Of a stretch of 64,000 nucleotides of DNA, positions 23,216 through 35,585 are shown piece by piece. Source of the DNA: Pseudofabraea citricarpa (lineage: Eukaryota > Ascomycota > Leotiomycetes > Helotiales > Dermateaceae). The first letter of the stretch is position 1. Each line of letters begins with the position of its first letter. Below the pieces are notes generated by a model. That model had not been told where the DNA came from, made no database searches, and saw nothing but the letters and a program-made list of their open reading frames with translations. The stretch spans positions 558,001-622,000 of the forward strand of contig JAPWGK010000006.1 in the NCBI GenBank assembly GCA_029641185.1. Direction: 5' to 3'. The position numbers were made by a program, and so were the translations under genes.

Positions 23216-23587
23216 GTATTGACGCGGGCCGAGGACGATGGGGCCGTGGGAGGGTAGCAGCAGTAATGAGGGCGCACGTAAGGTGCAGGTCTGGCGGGTA
23301 CTAGAGGAGCAGTGCAGTAGCAGCAGGTGAGGTCGGAGGCTGGGGGGGTGAGTGCGTGTGGTGCGTGGTCAGGATAGGAGGGAAACAAAGCGTCTGGAAA
23401 CATGGGAATCCTCGAAGTTTTGGGCTGTCAAAACTGCAGTGCCAGGATAGTTTAAGGTCCGATCAGGCGCACGCTAGCAATTGAGAGATCGCCGGATAGG
23501 GCGATGCGTGGAATGTGGAATATGAGATGTGAGGTTCCCTTGAGCTTTGGCCATCAACAGGCAAGTAGCAGGTATTGTAGCAGGTAA

Positions 23588-23650
23588 GCAGGCAGGGCAG
23601 CAGGGCAGCAGGGCAGGGCAGAGCAAGCAGGGCAAGCAGGGCAAGCAGGA
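23588..23650 (+). repeat. GCAGG / GGGCAAGCA minisatellite
   Basis: Tandem imperfect units of GGCAGCA and GGGCAAGCA over about 60 bp. Confidence 0.8.
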
Positions 23651-24554
23651 TGCAATGGCGACAATTATTAGCAGTGATAATTAATGGTAGCAGCAGATTG
23701 GATTTGAGTTGCGCTGGCTGCAGCTACTGTATCGATTTGGAAAGTGAGGAAGAAGAAGAAGAAGAAGAGTCTGGCCGGCTTCTCAGTCAAGGGGGTGATG
23801 CATGTGGCTTCGCATGAAGTTTGCCGCGGTGCCTGTCAAAGCAGTATCAAATACGGTACGTACGGTACTGTACTGTAGGATAGCTATAGGTAGGGTAGAT
23901 GGATGAGTGGGTGAGTGGGTGCGCGGGTGAGTGGCCGACGATGATGATGTATGCCGGATGTTGAATGCTGATGCTGGATGCTGGATGCTGGTTTTCCCTC
24001 CTCGGTCTGTACAGTCTGTACAGTCTCGACAATGAACCTGAACAAACACAAACAGCCGACGAGCGAAAAAGCAACACAAGAAGGGGAAAAGGGAAATCCG
24101 CTCGATGAGTCGTAGCGTGGTCCCTATCCACGGCCTCGGGCTCAGCTAAAGGCAGCTCCCCCAGCACCAATGCACATAAGTGACATGGCATCGAAGCCTT
24201 TGAGACATGCCATCACGATCCCTGGCCTATACTATATTATATCACCGACCGCACTCAAATCAACAAGAGTAATAACAATGACCGACCAGAGAAACTCACT
24301 CACCGGAATCATCACCACACCACACCTCACAAACCACACACACCACACTTACCGGGCTCACGACGCCCCAAACTCTGTTGCCGGCTCAACACACTCGTCA
24401 CTAGAAGAGGTGTTGTTGACGTGCACTGTAGCCACTGTAGGCACTGTAGGGACAGCTTTTAGGCATCGGGAGGCCCGCCGTTCAGTGGGCAACTGCACCT
24501 CACCTGCAGCGCTGTCCCCTGAAACTTAGCCGGTAGGTACTGTACGGTAGGGTA

Positions 24555-24616
24555 TGTGTGTGTGGTGGTGGTGGTGGTGGTGCTGCTGCTGCTGCTGTTG
24601 TTGTTGCTGCTGCTGT
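24555..24616 (+). repeat. (TG)n(GTG)n(CTG)n compound microsatellite
   Basis: A TG run passes into about six GTG/TGG triplets, then CTG and TTG triplets. The opposite-strand frame gives poly-Gln/poly-His, which I regard as chance. Confidence 0.85.
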
Positions 24617-24886
24617 CGCCGGTGGCCACAGGGTTGATGGTTCTTGGACCTGTAGGTGCGGAGAAAGATTAGAGGCCTGTTCCATGTCGTTTTTATTTTT
24701 CTGGCTGAAAGGAGTGAGGTCGTCAAAATCTTGCCCCTGTCGGCTCTAGTCGCACCAACCCGGTCGCCTTTTTTGCTCTTCTTTTTTTTTTTTCTCTTCT
24801 GTCCCTCCCTCTCTCTCACTCTCTTGAGCCTTGAGGACACACACATCATTAACCACCCCGGCCACACATTCCCTGTCACTACTGTA

Positions 24887-24926
24887 TCCATCCATCCACC
24901 CATCCACCCATCCATCCACCCCCCCG
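24887..24926 (+). repeat. (CCAT/CCAC)n tetranucleotide repeat
   Basis: Interspersed CCAT and CCAC units over about 40 bp, ending in a C-run. Confidence 0.8.
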
Positions 24927-27900
24927 GCCAACGATCTACACAAGGCGGCCAGACCTCAAGACCTCACAGCTTCCTCCCAGAGTCCCAGAGTCCCAGCCCA
25001 GCCAGCCTAGCCACGATTTCTCCATATCCACAATTCGAATCCACGACGGAAGATTAATGTCATCACGCACCTCGCACACCCACCATCCACCATCCACCCA
25101 AGCCCAAGCCCAAGCCCCAAGTCCAAGCCTACGCCGACGCCGACGCCTGCTCAGCACCCTCACCCCTCAAAGCTCAACGACCCTCTTTTTGACCTCTTTT
25201 TGACCTCTCTGTTCCTGCAAGTCGTTCCGGCAACCCTCATCCAACTTCCGCGCCCTCAACATCACCCCCAATAATATGGCCTTCCAAATCAATGCAAGCA
25301 GACCTGTCGCATTCCCAGACTTCTATTTTCCGACGTCCCAGCTCCTTGTGTCACCTAGATGTTTCCGCGACCCCTACTGCACTGTGCTGTATTCCAACTT
25401 CAGCCACCAGATTATCGCCATGAGGCATCATCATCATCATCATACGAGTCACCGCCCAATCAGCCTCTACGCCTGTGCTTCTTCCCAGGAAACCATGGGC
25501 AGCAGCCATTCAAACGCCACACGCCTCACTGCACACTCGCAGATACCACACAGCACAGCCTAACTACAGCACACCGAGTAGTTCTAGTCGATAATCTTAC
25601 CGAATACACGGGTGTCCAATCCGCTGCGTCCATTCGGCAGCCTTCCACCACTAGATGCAAGAGATGCCCAGATGCACACCAGCCCGATTGGCAAAGTGTG
25701 GCAGATTGCTCAGGAGACCTGGAGAGAGAGGCCCAATTCTGCTGCGAGAGGATGGACTAGTCGTGGCTTGATTTTCCCCTCGCCAGGGTCTAGGATTTGA
25801 AATAGTTTGCTTTTGGGAAGCTGCCAGACTGCCAGATGCTATCTTTAACCTCTTCATGTCAAGGACTCCAGTACTAGTCTGACAATTATGCGATTCCGCA
25901 TGAAACTGCATCTGGACAATTGATACATGACAGTTTACAGAACGCAAAGCCCGGTAGCAACCGTATCGCATGCGCGTCTCTCTGCTCTGACTTGCTATTT
26001 CTTTTTCCTTCTCAGATATAGGCAATCAAGGGTTTTCGCAAGGTTCGTCTGAATACAGCCCTCGCGGCGGCCGATTGAAACGAAAAGGAATCTGGACGCG
26101 TGCTGGGAGCTGGGAGATAGCTGCCGCAGATCATGTCCCCAACCACCAGCCTCAGCGAGGCTGAAGCTAAGAGAAGATTTGGCGATCGAAAAAAGCAACA
26201 AGGACTCTCCTTTGACGCGCTCCAACAAGACGATCAACTCTCCTAGGTTATGCCTTGGATCGTCCACGTGCAGCTTTCCATTCTTTGGATGCTCAATTGC
26301 ACGTTCGTCCAAAGCAGGAAGGATCCGGACATGTCGGATCTAAACAATCTCAAGATTTCGGAGAGAGGCTGAGAAGAGCTCGGTGATCCTCGCATATCAT
26401 GCTCATTAATCCCGCCACATGTCAGGCCGTTGGGGATATTGCATAGCATGGCACTGCATTGCATGCTCACCACCTTCTGTACCTCTCATTGTGGGCAAGA
26501 ATTCGTTGCGAGGCACTGATGCCCAAACATGAACCCAGCATCGCCCGCATCTTCGTACTGTATGCACCATGGCCTATTACGAAATCCCATCTCCGCTCAA
26601 AAAACTTGAGGCCCAAATGGCGATGACTCGCAAGCTTCTCCAGATCAGTTAGCGCTCTTCCGCAGCACGTTGTATTGTCAATCGGCTTCGCCCTACCACC
26701 GTAAGATCAAAAAAAGATTGTCAAACTCAACGAGTACCGCCCGGATGAACCGTGCAGCCCTACGAGTATCAAGTCCCCGGTACCTCTCCTTCCAATCATC
26801 AGCACCCGAGTTCATCAAATCTTCAGGGTGCCTGTGATCGTTGATCACCAGGTCATGGTCCAGGCTCTGCCGGAACTTCTAGAAGCCAGATTGGCTACGG
26901 AATGCGGAATGCGGAATGCCCTCGTTCCTCTCAATCTCCACCTTTGATGCGTTGCCTACTCGCTACCGTGCTTGGAAAATCGTGAAACGGCACCCCTCTA
27001 TCCCATCTTCCAGAATGTTTCATAATGTTCAACGAAGCCGAGAATGAGAAACAAGGAACAAGAATCATGACCCTCTCACGCGTGCTTCTCACAAGAGCAA
27101 GACAGATGGCCAAGAACCAATGACTAGTATTGGACCGGACGTGCTGTTCCTATTTCTGAAAGCTGCAACGTGCATCCTCGCATGATGAGGCGGAAAGGAG
27201 GACATTTGACCTGTGCAGTAGAATATCCCTCGTAGATCCTTGCAAATTCATGCTTGGGGACGAGAGGGGATGAGAAACCGGAATCCCATTCTAGGAGCAT
27301 CGCAGAATGTCGACCTTGAAACACGCAATCAACATAAGCTTCGAGCAAGCGATGCGATGATGATCGGGCTCTCCTCGCCTGCCTTCGGTTCATGCCAGGT
27401 TATTCCCGCATAATAATGGAGTTGGTGCTCGGGGGAGGACTCTTCTCTACTTTCTATACGTTGGGTACTGTACCCGGTTACATCTTGGGCATAATTTAGA
27501 CGAACTTAACCTAACCTAACCTAATCTGCCTACATCGAAAAATCCTTTGCGTCAGAAGACGACTCCTAAGACGATGCTTGTTGACATGATGCGCTAAGTT
27601 CTGGCATTGGCCGATTTCCGAAATGCTCAGCTTTGGCATTACTCGTACTCGTCTTCCACTCGGCGGCCGAGGACAGGTTTGCTGTGACAAAAAGTGACGA
27701 GGGCTGGCTGCGGCATCTGCCTGAAGTCCTGAACAGCTTGGCTCTATTGCGAGTTGTACGAGCTTTGTGGTGTCTACATAATTAGCACTAGTCCAAACTA
27801 ATTATCTGAATAGGCTCTAGTAAGTATGGGCACAAATGAGCTTACAAGCAGATACTTTTAGGTTCCGCTCTGCTCGGTTCGGCTCAGATCGATGCCTTTG

Positions 27901-29927
27901 AGTTAAAAGGCTCAAGAGCTCGGACTTATCAACTTGGGCACCAAAGTCAACACGGCCGTGGCCATAACAGCATGCCCAAAAGGCGGTCTAGAACAGAATG
28001 CCATACTACGTTGCTTACAGAACCAGGTGGACGAAGGCAGATTGTCGTAAGCGTCGAAGTCTGACTTTCACGGTTAAAATTCAGATAAGGCAAATTGAGA
28101 CACCGCGGTCGATAGACTTTCCAGGAGTCCTTGTCTTGTGGCGTGCATAATAATGCCAATTGCCTAGGATCCGAGATCGACTGTCATGCCATGTCATACC
28201 ATGCAACCCGCGATGTGATGTGACTGTGACAGCTTACACGTGCTGCATGTTTATGTTCAAACCTGGAGAAAGCAAAAAACCCTTCTCTTATTCTTTCCTC
28301 GCCTGTTCATCCCCAGCTATTCCCGGAATAGATCTGCCGAATTGCCCGGCTTATATTCTGACCAAGAAATGCAAATTTGGGCGAAAACCAAGAAAAAGAA
28401 GAAGGTTCAATCTTTGGGTGTTTTCACTCAGCCTCGGCATTGATGGTTGTGTTGAAGGACTGTAGGCATTTCTGGAGATAAACGACAGGAATAGCCAAGC
28501 CTTATCCTCACAGTGACCATCAATCACCACCACACCAAAAAGCCAAAATCTTTTCCTGGCGAAACACAATTCTCGTCTCATGATCAGCATCGACAAGAGC
28601 ATTTCTTACGCCTGTGACATTCGCATTTCATCCACCAGGACCGATTTTTCCAAGTTTTATCATTGCTCTTGAAAAAGCAGGAGGCTTTTTCCTGCTTTGT
28701 TTTCTAATTACAGATGCCATTAATGGGAAAGTAGACGCGGCGCATATGGCAAGTCGCTAGCGACGGCGATGCCCGATATTTCTGAACGGGAATAGAATAG
28801 AAGGAGCACGAAGACAAACTCTCCTTAATCTCTCCTCTTCTCAATTCTGAAAGACTGGACTGCGATTTACTTACTTGCCGAAAACCCGCTTGATCTAGGA
28901 CGCGGGACGGCAGTTGGTAATATCACTCTACCATCTATCATAATTGAATATCGGGTAATGCAAGTAAGTTTTATTTATTTATTTGCAGACCGCGCTTTCG
29001 TCCTCATATGCGACAATTTCTTCTTTTTAGGATCCTCCGGATATCCCGCTCAGCGCTCTTCATCTAGGATATGGATTTGGATTTGGATTCAGAGCCCATG
29101 TAGGATAAGTTAGGTAGGTAGCAAAGAGGAAGCAACTAGGCTAGAGCTCAAAACCCGCGCGTTCATTGGCTTTTCTGGGTATCAGGTCCTCGGTGCGAGC
29201 TGAGAGGCGAGATGCGAGATATTTAGAATAATTGCGACGGGAACAAAAAAGGTTGCCTCACTTGGGTTTGGGGCAGGCCTTACGCGTCGTCCAAGAAGTG
29301 ATGGGCATGTATGGCGAGTAATGGTCGAGAAGTTCAGATCTCGATTTGTGAGAGTTCATCAAATGAATACCTAGGTAATTTAGGCACCTGGCCTGGGTAG
29401 TTAGTGCGGGTGGCGATGGGAATGAAACAGCACTAAGAAGTATCTTGTACTTCTACCATTTAACATGTTCTCGCTCTGTTACTGTAGGAAGCAAGAGAGC
29501 GAGCTAAAGAGATAGAATGCATTATGAGAGGTTTCATCTTTTGCCTCTCTCTCCCTCTCTTTTACGTGAGACGGATGACTTGAGAATACCGGCTAAGTAA
29601 TCTTTCTGCGAAAAGTCCAGCGTGTTGAAGAAGTACTGTGATTTCTTCACTTCGTTTGCCGATGCGGAAAATTGGGAGGATAGGGTATGGAGGTAGGCAA
29701 TATTCCTGAGAGGCGGAGCGCATGCGAGGGAAAGGTCATTTTTCTTTCGTTGCTTTGTTTGAGAAACTGGCTGAGAGTAGAGTGCCTGATAATAAGAGTA
29801 AGGCTGGTAACGGGATAGAAGTGCCACTAGACGTGTGTGTGTGTGTGAGTTGTGAAGTCGCACGTCTATTCTGGCGTGCGTGACAGTGGCAGCATTAAGA
29901 ACTCTGGCCTGCCTGGCCTCCCCATCC

Positions 29928-30190
29928 TTTTTTTTTTTTTTTTTTGTTTCGGTCGTGTTATGACTCCGTCGCTTGTTGTCCGCGGGTGGGATTCGAGGAA
30001 TCGTATTGCCAGAGCCGTGGTTTATACACCTTGGTTTGTTGGCTCTTTGGGTTCGCGCGATTATATGGCCAGAGCCGGTTTTGACTCCGTGCCTCTCTCG
30101 AATCTTGCATGGTCCTCGCGGGATCAATCACCTGCGTAGATATGACTCCCAAGTTGTATATCTGCATTCTCCCGCACTCTCCGCCTCTAC
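29928..30190 (-). repeat. poly(T)18-bordered internally repeated segment
   Basis: An 18-base T run at 29928-29945 is followed by about 230 bp in which related blocks recur: GCCAGAGCCG at two places (about 30010 and 30070), each preceded by a GG(A/G)TTCG-like block, and TATGACTCC or TTGACTCC three times. Read on the minus strand the segment ends in A18, which resembles a retroposed transcript or a SINE-like element. No clear flanking duplication was found, so this stays a candidate. Confidence 0.4.
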
Positions 30191-31144
30191 AATGTCTGCC
30201 GAAGCAGTAAGGGAACTACAGCGAGTAATCGTAAGTAGGTACCTATATAAGCTGCGTTGTCGCCACATGACGCGTGAAGAAATAAGCCATCTAGACTTCC
30301 GCGATGAGTAGAATGACAGATCTCAGAATCCAATACCTGGTCTCAACAAGTTCGGTTCGCATCGATGGTTGTTCAATGGCCTAGCCCAGCCTAGTCATCT
30401 GTTCTGCCTACCTAGGTACTCGTTGTGAAAATGGCATAAGATGGATAACTTCAATCGTTATGTACCTACGTACCCATGTACCTAGGTACTCTCGCATGGA
30501 AGCTAGAGTAAATATTCCTCGTGTTTTCTAGATATAAGAAGTGAAGAGTGAACAACCACGTAACCATGTAAGCAGGAAACCACATAGATGTTATTGATCA
30601 TGGCTGGGGATAGGGGAGGCTTCCCACTTCCCAGAGTAGGGGAGGTACTCTGATAATCCTGAGTGACAGAAGGTTGCCAGTCCTAATTCTAACTCTCACG
30701 TCTGGAAAGGCCGGGCTTCTTGATGATATAAGAAGTACTCCATAGAAGTATTGATGAAGGTGCTGGAGAATTGGAGCCGAGTTTGAGGAATTCACATTTA
30801 TCAAACGTCAGTCGACGTGTTGGTAGTAGCATAAGAGAAGCTCTTTTTTCTTCTGACCAAGAGGTGAAGCATCAGGTGTAACACTTTGATAGGACGAAAG
30901 ACCCATCCCCGTCTTTAATCTTGCGGCTAGAGTAGACTCCAACGGCATGGCATATTAATTAAAGATTAGCGACAGCGTATCACTTATAACGAGCCTTACC
31001 CGCATCTCACTGCACAGAAACCGGACAAGGAAGTCCTAACCATTCATTGGGTATGTAAATAAGCTTTGCCTGCTTAGCTTCAGGAACAAATGAAAATGGT
31101 CATAAAATCATGGTTCTCTAGGGTTTAACTTATGAGAAATCAGA

Positions 31145-31934
31145 TTAGAATTGATCTGTAGTGAGTCAGTGCAAGTTCCTCGATCATGTAGCATATGAAA
31201 AGAAAAAAAGAAAAAATTGTGAAAAACGTACCTAAAGTCATGCTCATAGAAACATCCGTGTTCTCCACCATCTTGGTGAACTCCTCGAAACTGATCTTCC
31301 CATCGTGATCCAGATCAGCCTCCATAATCGTCTTGTCTACGATCTGCTGTAGCTGCTGGTCCTTCAAGTTGCTGCCTACCATCATCTTCAGCACGATGAA
31401 CAGCTCGCCGTTGCTGATATAGCCATCGCGATCGATGTCGTACACCTTGAATGCGAAGCGTAGCTTCTGCTCCTTATTTCCCTTGCTGGAGAAAGCGCTC
31501 AGCCCTGACACGAACTCTTGGAAATCCACATCTCCACCTCCATCCTCGTCAAAAATAGCTATCATTCTGCAGTTCTTGTCAGCGGGCCTGTTCGTGCATG
31601 CGTGTGTGCAGGAATGCAGAGAAGGCTGGGTGGGCTACCTTGTCGCGAGAGGATTCGACGAGATCTGAGGAAGACTCAGGAATTCATCGCGCTCAATGGT
31701 TCCCGAGTTGTCCTAGATTTTGGTGCACATCAGCAAGGAACCCCCCATCCCCGGCCGACCTTCTCTGCTCACCTTGTCCAGCTTCATGAACCGCTTTCTT
31801 AATCGATCAACTTCATCTCGGTCAACTGCCAGCCCCTATTAGCCAAAACTCCTTGGGTGGTGAGCAGTTGCAGCTCCCGTACAGTTCGAGCCCTGAACTA
31901 TGTCCTCCAATACGGCACTGCTGGTATTTCCCAT
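31145..31934 (-). CDS. CNB1: calcineurin regulatory subunit B
   Basis: Five exons: 31934-31883, 31825-31773, 31712-31639, 31566-31232, 31155-31145; 174 aa, exactly the usual length. It is the Ca2+-binding regulatory subunit of the phosphatase calcineurin, controlling stress response, cation homeostasis and, in many fungi, growth and virulence. The protein starts MGNTSS, an N-myristoylation signal. Four EF-hand loops are seen: [36 protein letters not shown] and [12 protein letters not shown], and the end is SMSMTLDQF. The final exon contributes 11 nt (last base pairs of D, then Q-F-stop); reading through the intron gives a false 31-residue tail. All introns are 57-76 nt. Assignment is certain. 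Confidence 0.97.
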
Positions 31935-33935
31935 CTTGACGTCGAGGCGGTTTGCTGGGTTGAAAAAGAGCGGGGTGGACGAGTTGCCCTCGAGATTGCG
32001 CTGCAGACCGTTAGTTAGAGTTAACTCTATCGATTGTGGCTGGTAAAAGCTTAGCGCCGGGTCTGGCTAGCCTTTCAGCCACAGGCACGTGCGTGTGTCG
32101 ATCAGATATCTTTTGCTGCAGGACTTCATTCATATCATCTTCTCTCGAAATTTAATTCTTATGACTTCGATGCAGACGTTATATATGTGTGTTTAGTCTA
32201 TAGCCAAATTTGATTGGCTGCATCAGATTCATTGTTGTTGCTGGCAGAGAGCGTTCATTGACTTTGTGTACCTATACAACTGGAACATCCGAGTTGAGGC
32301 TAATTTATCTCCTTCAGAAAGAAAAGAAAAAGGATTAAACAATTCTATAGATATATAGTGCTTAAAGGCTCTTAATTAAAAATATTAAATTTGATATTTG
32401 TCTAAATTGGCTTATCAATATATTTCTCTGTCGAACTCCAGCCAACTTTCTCTTTTTCTATCCAAATGTATATTTCGGATATCAGATACAATCTTGCGAC
32501 GTCGAGAGAGCAGAGAAACGAGAGTAAGAAACTAATTAGGTGTACTACTGATATTCTCGGATAGTAAATCACAGGCTCGTCTTGGAGGGCACTAAATCAG
32601 AAGCCATGTGCATGTGCTTTTCTTCGTCAGCACATCGCTTAAATCGAATGAATTAAAACCAAGATATCCCTTCGTATATAGAGTCAAAAACCATAAGCTT
32701 CAAGGAAAGAAATCCCAAATCCGTTCGAAGAATCTAGGAACAGCCCTCATGGAGCCGTAAATCCTCTCCGACCGTTCGCTTGAGAGTTGTTGCGTGCCAG
32801 CTCCGCGTGCTCGCTAAGCACGTGTGTACAGAAATGTTGGCCGTTCGCACCCTCAAGGCTACTATATATATTTGATTAAGAGAATTTGCAACTGTCGGCC
32901 GTATGGTGCAGTGGTGGCCTCGGCCCCCTCCCTGCGGCAGGTAGGTCTCCCCCCCCCCTCTCTTAGTCGGTTGTTCTCTGGGTCGAGTGATCTCCCCGGA
33001 GTGGCTACCGGGTAAGTCTGTATTTCTTTTGCCATTTTGATGAGCCGTCTGATTATTTTTGTTTTTGGCTTATGTTGAACGGTCTGGTTTTTTGTTACAT
33101 GTTGTGTTGTGTGGTTTTCGTTCTTTTTGGTTCTTTTTTGGTGGTTGGGTTGATTTTTGTATTGAAGCACGCGCGTGGTGAATTGGAGGACGCGCTCTCT
33201 GACTGAAGTCGTTGACCACGGGGGCGATGGAGAGATATTATGACCTGAAAATTCTCAACCCTAGAAACACATCATAACAGCGCTACTACTACACCCATCG
33301 GCACGAATCTCCCAGCTACCAGGCTCTCTTTGCTAGTATGGTTAACCAAAGCCTCAATTTTCTGATCTACCACTTTCAACCTATAGCCGGAAGGAAAGGT
33401 ATTGTAAAATGCCATGTTAAGGTAGACATTAGACACGTACTATTGTGAGGCCTTCTATTACGAAATTGATACACACAACGTGAATACCTCCAGAAAAGTA
33501 ACGAAGGCTGAAAAATATCTGATACTTATAATTTGTCCCCGAGTAGGCCTATGTAATATTGCTATAGATTAATGGTTAGATTTTCCATATTCTATCCATC
33601 CTAGCTTCAATCAATGCAGATTGGGGGTTGGAAAGTTTCCGCTGTATTTCTCATGGATATTCATCATAATGTAAACAATATACATCAAGGGCAACCTAGA
33701 AGTAGTCTAATCTACAAAGCTAATATTCACTGAAACGGTTAAACCGTCGGATCCACTATACATATAGTATATACCTATCTTCTAATCGTTTTCTCTTGGC
33801 CTGCTGAAGTGTATCTGTGTCTATTCCGAAACAACCTGATATAAATGCACGCTGTCTCGTACCCGGCCAATATACATGATGCCATTGCGGCAAAATGCCT
33901 GTTAAATATAGGATTACTTGGCACGCCATACAAGT
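31935..33935. other. intergenic, 2 kb, with candidate Pol III unit
   Basis: The left part is the calcineurin B promoter and leader. Around 32284-32470 the sequence becomes very AT-rich. From about 33010 to 33165 the plus strand is almost free of C and A (GT-rich), a marked strand bias. The candidate Pol III unit at 32896-33030 is listed separately. No coding gene is supported. Confidence 0.5.
32896..33030 (+). ncRNA. candidate tRNA-derived Pol III / SINE-like unit (weak)
   Basis: TGGTGCAGTGG at 32904-32914 matches an internal A-box. GGTCGAGTGAT at 32981-32991 resembles a B-box lacking one T. TTTT at 33027-33030 could terminate. The spacing of about 67 bp is longer than in an ordinary tRNA, no clean cloverleaf forms, and a C10 run sits between the boxes, so this is not a tRNA gene. 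A GT-rich tail follows. A tRNA-derived SINE or a Pol III non-coding RNA is possible. Confidence 0.3.
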
Positions 33936-35585
33936 TCAATCATCAAACACACCTCGAATCTAGGCATATTAGTCCAGTCAAGACGAACAAGATTGAGTGG
34001 ACAGACCTCCGAGAGTCTTTGAGTAGGTGCCAGACGCTGCGTTGGTTCCAAAATCTGGGTTGGCACAACTTCATGATCGCTAGCCCTACCCTGTCCGCTG
34101 TTATTTGCATTGTTGACGCTCTGGATCTGACTCGCGCTCCCATTTAGTCGGCGACCCGAGTTGGCATTCTGGAGCCCTTAGGTTAGTGTTGAATGGTAAA
34201 AAGAACAGCAATATACTCACATTCTCTGCACCAGCGTCCCACAACAACATCTCTCCGTCTTCATCCTCATCATAGTTGACCGGGTCCCATCTCCGATCTT
34301 CATCGGCTTCGGGGAAGAACAGTGCATTGGACTGGAAACTTGGTTGCGGAGGAGGCGGAGAAGGCTTGGATACTTTGCGGGAGAAGCTCGGTGCTGCACT
34401 ATTTGGTGGCGGCATTTCCACTCTCTCCACAGATCGTCTGGAACTTTGTCTAGGTTCTAATGGCTGTCTAGACGCAGGCCGTTTGGATGCTCGAGACGCA
34501 TTTGGACCTGGTGTTGCTGAGACTGCCCGAGATTCTCCAATAGTCATAAGAATGAACTCGCTGGTCACACCCTCATCACTGTATTTCAGTTGTAACGGGT
34601 TTGAAGGACGAGAGTATGCCACCTTCACAATATTGTTTGATATTCCAGCATGGGTAATTATGGATTTGAAATCTTTCACGCTTATAGTGATGTGGAGTTT
34701 GTCTTCCACGGCAAAATCAGCGAATTCCTGCGTGTCCACAGCAATCGTTGTATGTAATGGCTGCTTCAGAATTTCTGTTCGAAGTTAACGCTGCATTGGA
34801 GAGAATGACTCGACCTCGTACCATTATTCGACATCACCTTTTCCGTAAAACTTGTAAAACTTACTCGTCCATCTTCAGGACAAATGTCGAGTTGCTCTGT
34901 TCCTAGTCCGAAATGCTCCACAAATTCTCGCAGAGTTTTGCTTGACATTGACCATCGATTGTGTGCGATTTCTTTGTCGAACCTGGCATGGGTTGATGGT
35001 ACAGACTCAAATGTCAAGCGGTAGGTCTTAAGAACACCTAGAACAATAAGTACCATTACTCAATTGTCTTTGATTAAACATACCGTGTCGGCACGCAATC
35101 TTTACGATAAAACGACTTTTCGCTTTGCCATCCCCATCCTCTACAGAAACGTCACACTTCTCCACGGCTGTTTCTTTCTCAGGATCAGAGCTGCGCCCCT
35201 TAAAGACAGATACAAGAGCCTTGATGTTTAATTAGTGTGTGCATATTGAACCTGGACCTAAGAGGAAATCTACCTTGTTGTATATCTTGCAATTAAACCT
35301 CTCTCTGGACTGTGTCCTTGGTGGCGTATACTGGTACTTGGTAAAGAATCTGTTGCCAGCCAGATGGAAAGAGGCATATCCCGACTTGGAGGAATTAAGG
35401 GCGTATAGGATGAGCTACGGCATTCCGTTTGAGCAAGGCTATCACGAGAACAAAAACATAGTTAAGCATACCTTCTCGGGATATGCTTCGATTGAGACAG
35501 ATTCGCTGAACTTCCCAAGGCACACAAGCGCGTCGTGTAGTTTTCCCAGTGACTCTGGACTGAGTGTGAAGTTTAGCACAGCCAT
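33936..35585 (-). CDS. RAD9: DNA damage checkpoint clamp subunit Rad9
   Basis: Seven exons: 35585-35472, 35414-35274, 35219-35084, 35037-34822, 34774-34221, 34168-34007, 33959-33936; 448 aa. Rad9, with Rad1 and Hus1, forms the PCNA-like 9-1-1 clamp loaded at damaged DNA to activate the ATR pathway (S. pombe-type Rad9, not the S. cerevisiae adaptor of the same name). The N-terminal ~270 residues are the PCNA-like part: MAVLNFTLSPESLGKLHDAL, GYASFHLAGNRFFTKYQ, FNCKIYNKALVSVFKGRSS and DKLHITISVKDFKSIITHAG. The tail is disordered, Ser/Pro-rich, with an acidic NYDEDEDGEMLLWD segment and repeated PTQ motifs (VVPTQILEPTQRLAPTQRL), ending EIRGVFDD. The last exon is only 24 nt, reached through an unusual GTCTGT donor; reading through gives a different ending. 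Intron 2 uses an AAG acceptor. Confidence 0.9.

Larger units (their letters stand above)
21167..31144. other. 10-kb gene-poor block
   Basis: No gene can be supported in about 10 kb, although the rest of the window averages a gene every 2-3 kb. The left part (about 22.8-25.2 kb) is full of micro- and minisatellites and polypyrimidine tracts. The middle (25.6-28.7 kb) is unremarkable unique sequence with only short, overlapping frames. The right part holds a poly(T)-bordered repeat (29.93-30.19 kb) and exact copies of TACCTAGGTA at 29368-29377, 30409-30418 and 30479-30488. It could be old degenerate transposon sequence, a large regulatory region, or host non-coding transcripts; sequence alone does not decide. 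Confidence 0.5.

Noticed and set aside
22834..23403. 189-aa minus-strand ORF with Ser, Ala and Gln runs
   Set aside because: It is read through micro- and minisatellites (hexamer and trinucleotide tracts), has homopolymer runs in several frames and no recognisable domain.
25651..26025. 124-aa minus-strand ORF in the gene-poor block
   Set aside because: No family resemblance, no splice continuation, and overlapping frames of similar length.
27505..27526. (CCTAA)n run resembling a telomere repeat
   Set aside because: The unit is CCTAA, not the CCCTAA of filamentous-fungal telomeres, and there are only three to four copies.
29534..30127. 197-aa minus-strand ORF
   Set aside because: It reads through the poly(T)18 tract (giving poly-Lys) and the repeated blocks, so it is a product of the repeat.
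32284..32470. AT-rich stretch considered as a second MITE
   Set aside because: No convincing inverted ends or target duplication were found.
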